From Flavobacterium pectinovorum (GTDB lineage Bacteria > Bacteroidota > Bacteroidia > Flavobacteriales > Flavobacteriaceae), in contig NZ_JAFEVZ010000015.1 in the NCBI RefSeq assembly GCF_022802975.1, positions 48,649 to 112,648 of the forward strand: DNA of 64,000 bases, given 5' to 3'. The first letter of the stretch is position 1. Every line of letters starts with the position of its first letter. The notes beneath the pieces were generated by a model, which worked only from the letters and a program-made list of their open reading frames with translations, ran no database searches and was not told where the DNA came from. The position numbers were made by a program, and so were the translations under genes. Shown in pieces: positions 39,938 to 49,439 of the stretch.

Positions 39938-41188
39938 ATGGCTTATTTATTTACGTCAGAATCTGTTAGTGAAGGGCATCCAGACAAAGTTGCAGATCAA
40001 ATTTCGGATGCATTAATTGATAACTTCTTAGCATTTGATGCTGACTCAAAAGTAGCATGTGAAACTTTAGTTACAACAGGTCAGGTAATTTTGGCCGGAG
40101 AAGTAAAATCGAATACCTATCTTGATGTGCAGCAAATCGCCCGTGAAGTAATCCGTAAAATTGGATATACAAAAAGCGAATATATGTTTGAGGCAAATTC
40201 TTGTGGAATTTTATCAGCAATTCACGAACAATCTGCTGATATCAATCAGGGTGTTGACAGAGCTAAGCCAGAAGAGCAAGGTGCCGGAGACCAGGGAATG
40301 ATGTTTGGTTACGCTACAAACGAAACTGAAAACTTCATGCCATTAGCACTTGATTTATCTCATAAATTATTACAGGAGTTAGCTATTTTAAGACGTGAAA
40401 ATAATGAGATTACTTATTTACGTCCGGATGCTAAATCTCAGGTAACTTTAGAATACAGCGACGATAATAAACCAACTCGTATTGATGCAATTGTTATCTC
40501 TACTCAACATGATGATTTTGATGAAGAAGCTGCAATGCTGGCTAAAATCAAAAAAGATATTATCGAAATTTTGATTCCGAGAATTATCGCTAAAAACCCG
40601 GAGCACGCTCATTTATTCAATGATAAAATCAACTACCATATTAACCCAACTGGAAAATTCGTTATTGGAGGACCTCACGGAGATACTGGTTTAACAGGAA
40701 GAAAAATCATTGTGGATACTTACGGTGGAAAAGGTGCTCACGGTGGTGGTGCATTCTCAGGAAAAGATCCAAGTAAAGTGGACAGAAGTGCTGCTTATGC
40801 AACGCGTCATATCGCTAAAAACTTAGTGGCTGCAGGTGTTGCTGACGAAATCTTAGTTCAGGTTTCTTATGCAATTGGAGTTGCTGAACCAATGGGAATT
40901 TTCATTGAAACTTACGGAACTTCTAAAGTAAACTTAACTAACGGTGAAATCGCTAAAAAAGTAGAAGCTATCTTTGATATGCGTCCTTACTTTATCGAAC
41001 AACGTTTAAAATTAAGAAACCCAATCTACAGCGAAACTGCTGCTTACGGACACATGGGACGTAAACCGGAAACTGTAACCAAAACTTTCTCTGCTCCCGG
41101 CGGAAACGAAAAAACAGTTACTGTTGAATTGTTTACATGGGAAAAACTTGATTTTGTTGACCAGGTAAAAACTGCATTTGGATTGTAA
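39938..41188 (+). CDS. metK: S-adenosylmethionine synthetase
   Basis: 416 residues. It makes SAM from methionine and ATP as a cytoplasmic tetramer. Conserved motifs are SEGHPDKVADQISDALID (10-27), GAGDQGMMFGYA, the P-loop-like GGGAFSGKDPSKVDRSAAYA, and HINPTGKFVIGGPHGDTGLTGRK. It is slightly longer than the E. coli enzyme (384), as usual for Bacteroidota. It is divergent from the metY module and carries its own structured leader and terminator. Identification is beyond reasonable doubt. Confidence 0.97.
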   Translation: MAYLFTSESVSEGHPDKVADQISDALIDNFLAFDADSKVACETLVTTGQVILAGEVKSNTYLDVQQIAREVIRKIGYTKSEYMFEANSCGILSAIHEQSADINQGVDRAKPEEQGAGDQGMMFGYATNETENFMPLALDLSHKLLQELAILRRENNEITYLRPDAKSQVTLEYSDDNKPTRIDAIVISTQHDDFDEEAAMLAKIKKDIIEILIPRIIAKNPEHAHLFNDKINYHINPTGKFVIGGPHGDTGLTGRKIIVDTYGGKGAHGGGAFSGKDPSKVDRSAAYATRHIAKNLVAAGVADEILVQVSYAIGVAEPMGIFIETYGTSKVNLTNGEIAKKVEAIFDMRPYFIEQRLKLRNPIYSETAAYGHMGRKPETVTKTFSAPGGNEKTVTVELFTWEKLDFVDQVKTAFGL

Positions 41189-41219
41189 AATCAGATTAGT
41201 TTTATAATCTTAAAATATC

Positions 41220-41260
41220 AAACCCCGATTTCTAAATTTTTAGATTTCGGGGTTTTGTTT
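41220..41260 (+). terminator. Terminator of metK
   Basis: AACCCCGA...TCTAAA and TTTAGA...TCGGGGTT form a long stem with an internal T-T mismatch, followed by TTGTTTTTT. Confidence 0.85.
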
Positions 41261-41306
41261 TTTATTTCAGAATCCGTTAAAATGCAAAATTTCTGTTAAC
41301 CCGTTT

Positions 41307-41388
41307 TTAGCCCTGATGGGAACGGCATCCTTTTTCTGGCTCCTTTAGCCAGGAAAAGATATAGTGGACAGCAGGATTAGCTACTCAT
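41307..41388. repeat. AGCCC(C/T)GATGG intergenic element, copy B
   Basis: Holds TTAGCCCTGATGGGAACG, GGCATCCTTTTT, an inner hairpin CTGGCT/AGCCAG, AAAAGATATAG and ACAGCAGGATTAGC. It is the better-preserved relative of 18195-18270. It fills the gap between the converging metK and barrel genes and ends 4 bp before the latter's stop. Confidence 0.75.
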
Positions 41389-41392
41389 TAAA

Positions 41393-44080
41393 CTACAAAT
41401 TATATTTCATCGAAAAAATAATGTAACGTGGCTGAACGGTATATTGCGAAACTCTTGTTGAAAACTGCGAAAAGTTGTCGTCATTGAGGTATTTAGTATT
41501 CAGCAGATTGGTTGCAGCAATTTTATACTCCATTTTGCTGTTTTTCTTTTGGTAAATTAAACTGGCACTCAAAAAATCATATTCGTTATCGACCGATTTA
41601 TCAGTGTTGTAATAATGATAGAATTCGTATTCTGAAACAAATGAAAAACTGTCTAAGAAATAATAATCTAATCTTGCAAACGGTTTATCTGTATAAAAAG
41701 TCGAGCCGCTATATTTATTGATTAGCATATTATAACCAAATTCAATATTAGGCAGGTTTTTATAATTTGTTGAGGCTTTTACGGTATAACTTTGGGTAAA
41801 ACTCTCTGTGGTCGTTGGTTCTTCATTTCGAATATTATTAAATTTTGACCAATTTAAACTTGCATTCACAGAAGCTTTATAATTCTTTAAAAACGAACGC
41901 CCGTAACTTCCCATTCCGGAAAGGGTTTCATCGGCCAAATTGGAATTATAAGGTACCGATGACTGGTTGATTCCTTCAAAATCGGCTTTGGTTTTAATGG
42001 CATCTACTTTTCTGGTATAGGTCGCATTGGCAAAAATGTTCTCAAAATTGAACATGTTGTATTTGAAATATCGCAATGAGTGCACTTGTGAAGTCGCATT
42101 TTCCAGTGTACGGTCTCCTCTAAACAAACTACTGTAATCTGACAAAACATAGCCGGCAGCCAATTGATTAATATCTGTAAAATCATTCGTCAAAGAAAAA
42201 TTATAGGTTAGCGTTTCAGATTTTTTGATTTGGTAAAGCGCAAAGAAATCCGGTAATACTTTGGTAAAATTCTGCGAATAATCTGTTCCTGATTGTGTGT
42301 TTGTCATTTTATAGGAATGCAGGCTAACTCCGGGCGTCAATGTAAATTTTCCGGCTAAAATCTTGTAATGAAACCCTAGGAAAGTATCATTAAAATTATA
42401 ATTTACATCATTATTATTTGAAGGATCATTCAGGTCATTTTTATCTCCGTTATCCAGCATTTGAAAAATATATGAATTGAAATTTTGGTACGAATATGTA
42501 TTTCCTAATGTTATATTGATGTTGCTTTTTGGCGTTACCATATAATAGTAATCCAGCTTGGCATCTATTTTATTGGTTTTTACAAATCGGTCCTGATTCA
42601 GGTCATTTCTTTGCTGACCTGAAGTGTAACCCAATAAATCAAAAGGCTGCGTGCGTAGATTAGCATTATAAAAAGGATTTTCATCCTGATATAAATGCTG
42701 CATTTCAAAGGCAAAGATGTTTTTGTCACTTTGGGTATAGTACAAACTTAAATTCTGATTAATCGAGGTTGGGTCTTGTTTTTTATTGGTAAAGATTGTC
42801 TCAATTGTGGTAACATTCTTCTCAACGGCTTCACGCAACAAATCTGTATTCTCTTCTTGTTTTGTCAGCTTGGTCAGAATATCATAATCGAATTGAAATT
42901 TATCATTTGGTTTATAAGTAGAACTGAGTTTAAAAAGTCCCAAATTATTTTTTTGATGTGTTTGTTCCTCTCTTTTTTGCTGATCTCCGGAATCTAAAAT
43001 TGTAGTTTGGGATTTAGTTTCAAGATCTGTTTTTGAAGCCGAAAGAATTCCAAAACCGCTAATATTCCATTCTTTTGTAACCGAATAGGCAAAATTGGTT
43101 GCACCAAATTTCGTTTCAATTTCCTTGGCACGGTTATTCCTTAAAAGCGAAATTCCGATATCATTCGAAGAAACATTAAAATTGCTTCCACCCTTTTTCA
43201 TCATATTTCTAAATCCGCCTGTGAATTTGAAATAATCCTGCGCCGTAATTGGCAATTCTCCAATATTATTAAAATTCGTGATTAGATTTATACTGTATTT
43301 CGGACTGTAATAAAAGAGTTTCGGATTGATAACATAGCGACTGTCCAGCTCAGCAACACCTATTCCGGCTGTTACATCACCAAACCAGAAGTTCTTTTTT
43401 CCTTCTTTCAGTTTAATGTTCATTGCTACATTATCCTGATCGTTTTCCAGACCTTTTAAAGCTCCGATTTCATTATAATTTCGCAAAACCTGAATTTTAT
43501 CAATTGCATCAGCTGGAATATTTTTGACTCCTAATTTGGTGTCTCCGTCAAAAAAGTCTTTGCCTTCAACCATTAATTTGCTGACTTTCTTCCCTTCTAC
43601 TTCGATTTCCCCGTCGGCATTTACCTCAACTCCGGGTAATTTTTTCAGAACGTCTTCCAGCTTTCTTTCTGTTCCGGATTTGAATGAATCGGCATTATAA
43701 ACAATGGTATCTCCTTTTATAGAAACCGGCATTTCACGAACAATTTCAACACCTTCGAGCTCAATTCCAACATCATCCATCACAACATTTTGAACTATAT
43801 TCTCTGTTTTAGTCGTAATCTGAATTTCTTTGGATTTCATTCCGAGATAACTGATTTTTATAACGTAAGAAGTATTTGGCTTCAAAGTCAGTTGAAACTT
43901 ACCTTTATCATTGGTAATCCCATAAGAATCCATTGCTTTTGTGACCGCATTAACCGCCATGATATTAGCCATTTCCAACGGATTTTTTTGTCCGTCCTGA
44001 ATAAAACCATCAAAACGAACACTTTGTGAAAAGGCAACAGATGTCAATAAAAACACTACGAAACAAAATATTTTGTTCAT
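41393..44080 (-). CDS. Outer-membrane receptor-like protein with CarboxypepD_reg domain
   Basis: 895 residues. Signal peptide to about residue 18 (VAFSQ), CarboxypepD_reg-like domain 20-105 (NPLEMANIMAVNAV), a TonB-plug-like part (SFKSGTERKLEDVLKKLPGVEVNADGEI) and a large barrel of the OMP_b-brl_3 type ending in FSMKYNL. Such proteins are common in Bacteroidota and are thought to be TonB-linked or export-related barrels, but substrates are unknown. The next gene in the same direction encodes a GLPGLI protein, and this pair is a recurrent two-gene unit in flavobacteria. Confidence 0.85.
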   Translation of the reverse strand: MNKIFCFVVFLLTSVAFSQSVRFDGFIQDGQKNPLEMANIMAVNAVTKAMDSYGITNDKGKFQLTLKPNTSYVIKISYLGMKSKEIQITTKTENIVQNVVMDDVGIELEGVEIVREMPVSIKGDTIVYNADSFKSGTERKLEDVLKKLPGVEVNADGEIEVEGKKVSKLMVEGKDFFDGDTKLGVKNIPADAIDKIQVLRNYNEIGALKGLENDQDNVAMNIKLKEGKKNFWFGDVTAGIGVAELDSRYVINPKLFYYSPKYSINLITNFNNIGELPITAQDYFKFTGGFRNMMKKGGSNFNVSSNDIGISLLRNNRAKEIETKFGATNFAYSVTKEWNISGFGILSASKTDLETKSQTTILDSGDQQKREEQTHQKNNLGLFKLSSTYKPNDKFQFDYDILTKLTKQEENTDLLREAVEKNVTTIETIFTNKKQDPTSINQNLSLYYTQSDKNIFAFEMQHLYQDENPFYNANLRTQPFDLLGYTSGQQRNDLNQDRFVKTNKIDAKLDYYYMVTPKSNINITLGNTYSYQNFNSYIFQMLDNGDKNDLNDPSNNNDVNYNFNDTFLGFHYKILAGKFTLTPGVSLHSYKMTNTQSGTDYSQNFTKVLPDFFALYQIKKSETLTYNFSLTNDFTDINQLAAGYVLSDYSSLFRGDRTLENATSQVHSLRYFKYNMFNFENIFANATYTRKVDAIKTKADFEGINQSSVPYNSNLADETLSGMGSYGRSFLKNYKASVNASLNWSKFNNIRNEEPTTTESFTQSYTVKASTNYKNLPNIEFGYNMLINKYSGSTFYTDKPFARLDYYFLDSFSFVSEYEFYHYYNTDKSVDNEYDFLSASLIYQKKNSKMEYKIAATNLLNTKYLNDDNFSQFSTRVSQYTVQPRYIIFSMKYNL

Positions 44081-44127
44081 TGTAAAAGGTTGTAATTTGG
44101 TTTTTGCAAATTGGATTTTATACTTAT

Positions 44128-45003
44128 TTATCTTCCCATTGGAGGCGGTCCTCCGGCTCTGCCGCGATTCATTTCTCTAAATTCTTTCATCTTTTTTACC
44201 ACTGTTTCGTCATAGTCTTTCTGAGAAATTTCTTTTCCTTTTGTTGGTGCTTTTATATCTGCTTTTTCTTTAGCATTCAAAACAATTTTTGAGCATAAAA
44301 TAGTAGTTGTTCCGTCGTTAAGTTCTAAAATTAAACCCGGCAGGCCCCAATAATTTTCAGGCCCCTGATTAATTGGAATTTCAGGCGAATACCAGGCCGT
44401 TACAACTATTTCCTTTGGAATTTCAAAATTGTCTTCGAAGTTGGTTTTCTTCTCGGCAGTTTCTTTTTTATCGTCTTCGTTTTTAGGTCTGAAATTTCTG
44501 AAATCGGTTTTACTGGCTTCTTTTACAGCGGTCGCTTTATAACAAGTGTAACCTCCAATTTTTTTGGTTTCCTGTTCTAATTTCCAGTTTAATTTTGGCA
44601 GCGAATCTTTAACCAAAAATTCTTTCCCCATAAATTCCTTATCAACTGTATAGGTTTTACTTTTTACATCTTTATAAAAAGTGCCGCCGCCGCCCATCAT
44701 AGAACTCATCATCATTCTCATTCCGCCACCTTGCTGACCGGGAGTTTCCAGTTTTTCTTCTTCTTTATAAATTGACGCAGTTTTATCAAAATTCAGAATA
44801 AATGTTTTTTCTAACATTTTCTTCATTCTTTCTTCCATATTTTTTTGCATTTCGGGGGTAATATCTCGATTTCCTCCTCGCATGCCTTCAAATTTAGGTG
44901 TTTGCGTTTTTGACTCATAAACTGCTATTCCCTGAAAATCTTTCTGTGCCTGTACCTGACTAAAAGCAAGTACTAAAAGCAAATAATATGATATTTTTTT
45001 CAT
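44128..45003 (-). CDS. GLPGLI family protein
   Basis: 291 residues with a signal peptide (MKKISYYLLLVLAFSQVQAQ). The name-giving motif is present as WGLPGLILELNDG, after FEIPKEIVVTAWYSPEIPINQGPENY. The middle contains a Met/Gly-rich stretch (GGGMRMMMSSMMGGGG), unusual and possibly metal-binding. The C-terminus is GRAGGPPPMGR. GLPGLI proteins are periplasmic or surface proteins of unknown role, often paired with outer-membrane receptors as here (47 bp to the next gene). A -7-like box TACATTTG lies on the minus strand at 45047-45054. Confidence 0.88.
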   Translation of the reverse strand: MKKISYYLLLVLAFSQVQAQKDFQGIAVYESKTQTPKFEGMRGGNRDITPEMQKNMEERMKKMLEKTFILNFDKTASIYKEEEKLETPGQQGGGMRMMMSSMMGGGGTFYKDVKSKTYTVDKEFMGKEFLVKDSLPKLNWKLEQETKKIGGYTCYKATAVKEASKTDFRNFRPKNEDDKKETAEKKTNFEDNFEIPKEIVVTAWYSPEIPINQGPENYWGLPGLILELNDGTTTILCSKIVLNAKEKADIKAPTKGKEISQKDYDETVVKKMKEFREMNRGRAGGPPPMGR

Positions 45004-45234
45004 TGATTCTTTTAAAAAATTAAGTAAATCCGATAAAACTTACATTCAAATGTATTATTAATTTTAAACTCCTGAAAGTTAAATATATCAATACCCACAA
45101 GGTATAGACAAAATAGCTTATTGCTTAGACTATTAAAATCCTGAAAAGTTTAAAAGTCAAATTCAACTAAAAATCTATTTTTGACAGTTTCATTCTATAG
45201 TTTTTTTGTAATTTGGCTTCAGAAACCAATTCAA

Positions 45235-46050
45235 ATGAGCAAAACAGCACGCAAAATTTTATTTCTTCTTTTTATTGCCTGTTTTTTCTCAACAGTATTT
45301 GCACAAAACCAAAAGAAAACCTCAACTTCAGTTTCACATTTCACTATTGACGCGGATGAATTTTTAGGTTATGATTCTTTTGGATATTCTTATCAGATAA
45401 AAAACAATGTCTTTAGCAAAATAAAAGAAACGGAAGTTTTTGAATATAAAAATGTCTCATTAGGAAAAATCACTAAAACTGATATTCTGAATCCACTCAA
45501 AATAGTATTGTTTTATGAAGATTTTAATAGTGCTGTTTTGCTTGACAACCAATTGAATAAAATTACGGAGATTAATTTTTCTCAAAACAATATTCCTATT
45601 GTTGTGACTGGGATTGGCATGTCAACACAAAATCAATTGTGGGTTTATAATTCCCTGAATCAGCAAATTGGTCTTTTTGATTATTTAAAAAACGAATACA
45701 AAACGGTTTCTACGCCTTTGACGGAAAACATCAAATTTTATCAGACTGATTTTAATACTTTTTACTGGATTGACAGCAAAAACAGTTGGTTCTCCTGTGA
45801 TATATTCGGAAAAACAACAGACTTGGGAAAAGTTCCAGATTTTGATAAAATCCAGATTTTAAACCCTAAACAATATATTTACAGCAAGACCAATTTGCTT
45901 TATTTTAAAAACATTGAAAAGAACGGATCTGAAACAGTTTCTGAAATTGAAGTCCCGGAAAAATCATTAAATAATTTCTATTACAAAGACCAAATTTTAT
46001 CTATTTTTACACCTAAAGAAATTACCAATTATAAAATCGTAACACCGTAA
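45235..46050 (+). CDS. Exported hypothetical protein upstream of the nucleoside kinase
   Basis: 271 residues from the ATG at 45235 (MSKTARKILFLLFIACFFSTVFAQ), chosen because it opens a signal peptide; an upstream TTG frame would bury that signal. The mature protein has repeating short beta segments with Asp/Asn-rich turns (LLDNQLNKITEINFSQNN, LWVYNSLNQQIGLFDYL), suggesting a beta-propeller. No named family is recognised. Its stop overlaps the next ATG by one base (TAATG), so the two genes are coupled. In related genomes this protein is commonly found before the kinase, to my knowledge. Confidence 0.75.
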   Translation: MSKTARKILFLLFIACFFSTVFAQNQKKTSTSVSHFTIDADEFLGYDSFGYSYQIKNNVFSKIKETEVFEYKNVSLGKITKTDILNPLKIVLFYEDFNSAVLLDNQLNKITEINFSQNNIPIVVTGIGMSTQNQLWVYNSLNQQIGLFDYLKNEYKTVSTPLTENIKFYQTDFNTFYWIDSKNSWFSCDIFGKTTDLGKVPDFDKIQILNPKQYIYSKTNLLYFKNIEKNGSETVSEIEVPEKSLNNFYYKDQILSIFTPKEITNYKIVTP

Positions 46051-46664
46051 TGCACATAGCAATAGCAGGAAATATAGGCGCTGGAAAAACAACGTTAACC
46101 AAATTACTGGCCAAACATTTTAAATGGGAACCCCATTATGAAGATGTTGTTGATAATCCGTATCTGGATGATTTTTATCATCAGATGGAACGCTGGTCAT
46201 TTAATTTACAGATTTATTTCTTAAACAGCAGATTCCGTCAGGTACAGCAAATTCGCGAAAGCGGAAAAAAAATCATTCAGGACAGAACGATTTATGAGGA
46301 TGCTTATATTTTTGCTCCCAATTTATATTCGATGGGATTGATGACAAACCGTGATTTTGAAAATTACACTTCCTTATTTGAATTAATGGAATCATTGGTA
46401 AAAGCGCCGGATTTATTAATTTATTTAAGAAGCTCTATTCCAAATTTAGTGGGACAGATTCACAAACGCGGACGCGAATACGAAAACTCTATTTCTATTG
46501 ATTATTTAAGCCGACTGAACGAAAGATACGAAGCCTGGGTTCAGACTTACACCAAAGGAAAATTATTAATTATTGATGTTGATAATATTAATTTTGTTGA
46601 TAATCCTGAAGATTTAGGAAATATCATTAATAGAATTGATGCCGAATTAAATGGGTTGTTTTAG
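46050..46664 (+). CDS. Deoxynucleoside kinase (dNK/dGK-dCK family)
   Basis: 204 residues. The P-loop is GNIGAGKTT (7-15); IQDRTIYEDAYIFAPNL holds the catalytic ERS/DRT-like motif and the lid is KRGREYENSI. It phosphorylates deoxynucleosides in the salvage pathway; specificity (dA, dG or dC) cannot be read with confidence. The start overlaps the preceding stop by one base. A strong terminator follows. Confidence 0.9.
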   Translation: MHIAIAGNIGAGKTTLTKLLAKHFKWEPHYEDVVDNPYLDDFYHQMERWSFNLQIYFLNSRFRQVQQIRESGKKIIQDRTIYEDAYIFAPNLYSMGLMTNRDFENYTSLFELMESLVKAPDLLIYLRSSIPNLVGQIHKRGREYENSISIDYLSRLNERYEAWVQTYTKGKLLIIDVDNINFVDNPEDLGNIINRIDAELNGLF

Positions 46665-46682
46665 ACACTGCTCTTATAGATA

Positions 46683-46722
46683 AAAAAATGCCTCATTGTA
46701 AATTACAATGAGGCATTTTTTG
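46683..46722. terminator. Bidirectional terminator after the kinase gene
   Basis: AAAAATGCCTCATTGTAA and its complement make an 18-bp perfect stem with a 1-nt centre, flanked by A and T runs. A second, smaller hairpin CCTAACAG...CTGTTAGG at 46745-46771 may serve the hppA gene from the other side. Confidence 0.9.
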
Positions 46723-46778
46723 TTACTGATTTCTAAACGAATACCTAACAGGTTTTGAAAAACTGTTAGGATTTTAAA

Positions 46779-49328
46779 TTATTTCGCAGCTTCAATTTTA
46801 GCTTTTACCTCAGCTTCAGTTCCTTCATAAACTTCTGTAGTTGTTTTGCCGTTTTCGGTTTTCGTTACAGTTCCTACCGTCACACCGTTTGTGGTAGACA
46901 AATTAACTTCAACTCTTTTTTTATCGTATTTGCTTGTATCAAAACAATCTGTTTTTTGATGAACGTATTTTTCTTTTACATCAAAATGCGCCAGACATTC
47001 AGCTGTTTCTTCTGCAGAACATCCTTTTTCTTTGCACATTTTGATACACTCTTCTTTTGTCATCCCTGACATATCTCCGCATTTAGAAACACCGGCATGC
47101 ATTTCTGTTTTCGCACAACAAGAAGCTTTTGCGGCAATATCTGATGGCGCATGTCCATCACCTAAGATTGGAGCAATAACCAAACCAATCAAACAAGTCA
47201 GTTTAATTAAAATATTCATTGATGGTCCCGAAGTATCCTTAAACGGATCTCCAACAGTATCTCCAGTTACCGCTGCTTTATGAGCATCAGAACCTTTATA
47301 AGTCATTTCACCATTGATTAAAACTCCAGCTTCAAAAGATTTTTTAGCATTGTCCCATGCTCCACCGGCATTGTTTTGGAAAACTGCCCAAAGCACTCCC
47401 GAAACCGTAACTCCTGCCATATAGCCACCTAACATTTCCGCAATTAACTGATTGTTATCAGCATAAACTAATTTCCCTAAAAGCACAATTGCAATCGGAA
47501 AACCAATCGTTAGAATTCCTGGAAGCATCATTTCACGTAAAGCAGCTTTTGTTGAAATTTCGACACATTTGCCGTATTCAGGTTTTCCGGTTCCTTCCAT
47601 AATTCCCGGAATTTCCTTGAATTGACGACGAACTTCGTACACCATATCCATTGCAGCTTTTCCAACAGAATTCATTGCTAATGCAGAGAAAACTACCGGA
47701 ATCATTCCACCAACAAATAACATGGCTAAAACCGGTGCTTTAAAAATATTGATTCCGTCAATTCCTGTAAAGGTTACATAAGCCGCAAATAAGGCTAATG
47801 AAGTTAAAGCTGCAGAAGCAATTGCAAAACCTTTTCCGGTTGCAGCAGTTGTGTTTCCAACAGAATCTAAAATATCGGTTCTGGTACGAACTTCTTTTGG
47901 TAATTCGCTCATTTCGGCAATTCCTCCGGCGTTGTCTGAAATTGGTCCAAAAGCATCAATTGCCAATTGCATAGCTGTTGTTGCCATCATTGCAGAAGCT
48001 GCCAAAGCTACTCCGTAAAACCCTGCTAAAGCATAAGAAATCCAAATTGCTGCTGCGAAAAGTAAAACCGTTGGAAAAGTAGAAATCATTCCGGTTGCCA
48101 AACCTGCAATTACATTAGTTCCGGCTCCGGTAGATGATTTTTGAACAATCGCCAAGACTGGTTTTGTCCCTAATCCTGTATAATATTCGGTAACAGATGA
48201 AATTGCTCCTCCAACAACTAACCCGACTAAAGTAGCATAGAAAACACGCATGGAAGAAATGTCTTTAGAACCTTCTCCGAAGAAAGTCATCTGCATAATT
48301 TCAGGAAGCATGTGCTGAACCAGAAAAAAACAAGCAATGGCAGTTAAAACAATCGAAACCCAGTTTCCTATATTTAATGCTTTCTGTACTTGCGCTTCTT
48401 TGGCATTATCATCTGATATTTTTACCAAAGTAGTTCCTATAATCGAAAATAAAATTCCAAAACCGGCAATCGCCATTGGAAGTAAAATAGGTCCAATTCC
48501 GCCAAAAGCATCATTGATACTTCCGCCCATATCTTTTATCACATAATTCCCCAAAACCATTGCTGCCAAAACAGTGGCAACATAAGATCCAAACAAATCG
48601 GCTCCCATACCTGCAACATCACCCACATTATCTCCTACGTTATCTGCAATTGTTGCCGGATTACGAGGATCATCTTCCGGAATTCCGGCTTCTACTTTAC
48701 CTACTAAATCAGCACCAACATCTGCCGCTTTGGTGTAAATTCCACCTCCTACTCTGGCAAACAAAGCGATTGATTCAGCACCAAGAGAAAATCCGGCTAA
48801 AGTTTCTAAAACAACCGTCATTGTTTCAGTGTCTTTCCAAACTCCGCCAGAAAATAAATTAAAGAAAATGATAAAAAAAGCTGTCAAACCTAAAACTGCC
48901 AAACCTGCAACTCCAAGTCCCATTACAGTTCCGCCTCCAAAAGAAACTTTCAAAGCCTGAGGTAAACTTGTACGAGCTGCCTGCGTAGTCCTAACGTTTG
49001 TTTTGGTTGCTATTTTCATCCCTATATTACCTGCATAAGCTGAAAATAAGGCTCCGAAAATAAATGCAATTACAATTAATAAATGTGTTTTTACCCCCGG
49101 AATAAAGGTAATTCCTGCTAAAGCGATACTTGCAATAATTACAAAAATGGTTAATAGTTTATATTCGGCTTTTAAGAAGGCTAAAGCACCTTCGTAAATG
49201 TAATCTGAGATTTCTTTCATCTTACCATCGCCGGCATCTTGTTTTAAAACCCAACTCCTTTTTATTCCCATGAAAAGTAATCCAATAATTGCCATCACAA
49301 TTGGCAAATAAATCATAAATGCATTCAT
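46779..49328 (-). CDS. hppA: Membrane-bound ion-pumping pyrophosphatase with Cys-rich C-terminal extension
   Basis: 849 residues. The first ~725 form 16 membrane helices with the pyrophosphate site DVGADLVGKVEAGIPEDDPR and DNVGDNVGDVAGMGADLFGSY, and SDNAGGIAEMSEL. It couples PPi hydrolysis to Na+ or H+ export. GNTTAATGKG has Ala where K+-independent pumps have Lys, so it is of the K+-dependent (usually Na+-pumping) class. The last 120 residues are extra: eight Cys (CC, and spaced in EECIKMCKEKGCSAEETAEC), then a soluble Thr/Glu-rich tail. Such an addition is not part of the core family and may bind metal. ppa, encoding the soluble pyrophosphatase, lies just upstream. Confidence 0.93.
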   Translation of the reverse strand: MNAFMIYLPIVMAIIGLLFMGIKRSWVLKQDAGDGKMKEISDYIYEGALAFLKAEYKLLTIFVIIASIALAGITFIPGVKTHLLIVIAFIFGALFSAYAGNIGMKIATKTNVRTTQAARTSLPQALKVSFGGGTVMGLGVAGLAVLGLTAFFIIFFNLFSGGVWKDTETMTVVLETLAGFSLGAESIALFARVGGGIYTKAADVGADLVGKVEAGIPEDDPRNPATIADNVGDNVGDVAGMGADLFGSYVATVLAAMVLGNYVIKDMGGSINDAFGGIGPILLPMAIAGFGILFSIIGTTLVKISDDNAKEAQVQKALNIGNWVSIVLTAIACFFLVQHMLPEIMQMTFFGEGSKDISSMRVFYATLVGLVVGGAISSVTEYYTGLGTKPVLAIVQKSSTGAGTNVIAGLATGMISTFPTVLLFAAAIWISYALAGFYGVALAASAMMATTAMQLAIDAFGPISDNAGGIAEMSELPKEVRTRTDILDSVGNTTAATGKGFAIASAALTSLALFAAYVTFTGIDGINIFKAPVLAMLFVGGMIPVVFSALAMNSVGKAAMDMVYEVRRQFKEIPGIMEGTGKPEYGKCVEISTKAALREMMLPGILTIGFPIAIVLLGKLVYADNNQLIAEMLGGYMAGVTVSGVLWAVFQNNAGGAWDNAKKSFEAGVLINGEMTYKGSDAHKAAVTGDTVGDPFKDTSGPSMNILIKLTCLIGLVIAPILGDGHAPSDIAAKASCCAKTEMHAGVSKCGDMSGMTKEECIKMCKEKGCSAEETAECLAHFDVKEKYVHQKTDCFDTSKYDKKRVEVNLSTTNGVTVGTVTKTENGKTTTEVYEGTEAEVKAKIEAAK

Positions 49329-49383
49329 AATATTTTAATGGTTTTGGTTAATAGTCAACAAACTAACAAAACGAATTTAAACA

Positions 49384-49421
49384 AAAAAGCAATACTCTTA
49401 ACGGAGTATTGCTTTTTTTAC
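49384..49421. terminator. Terminator between ppa and hppA
   Basis: AAGCAATACTC and GAGTATTGCTT form an 11-bp stem with T runs on both strands. It ends the ppa transcript, so hppA has a separate promoter in 49329-49383 or depends on read-through. Confidence 0.85.
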
Positions 49422-49439
49422 AAATTATGATGCCTGAAA

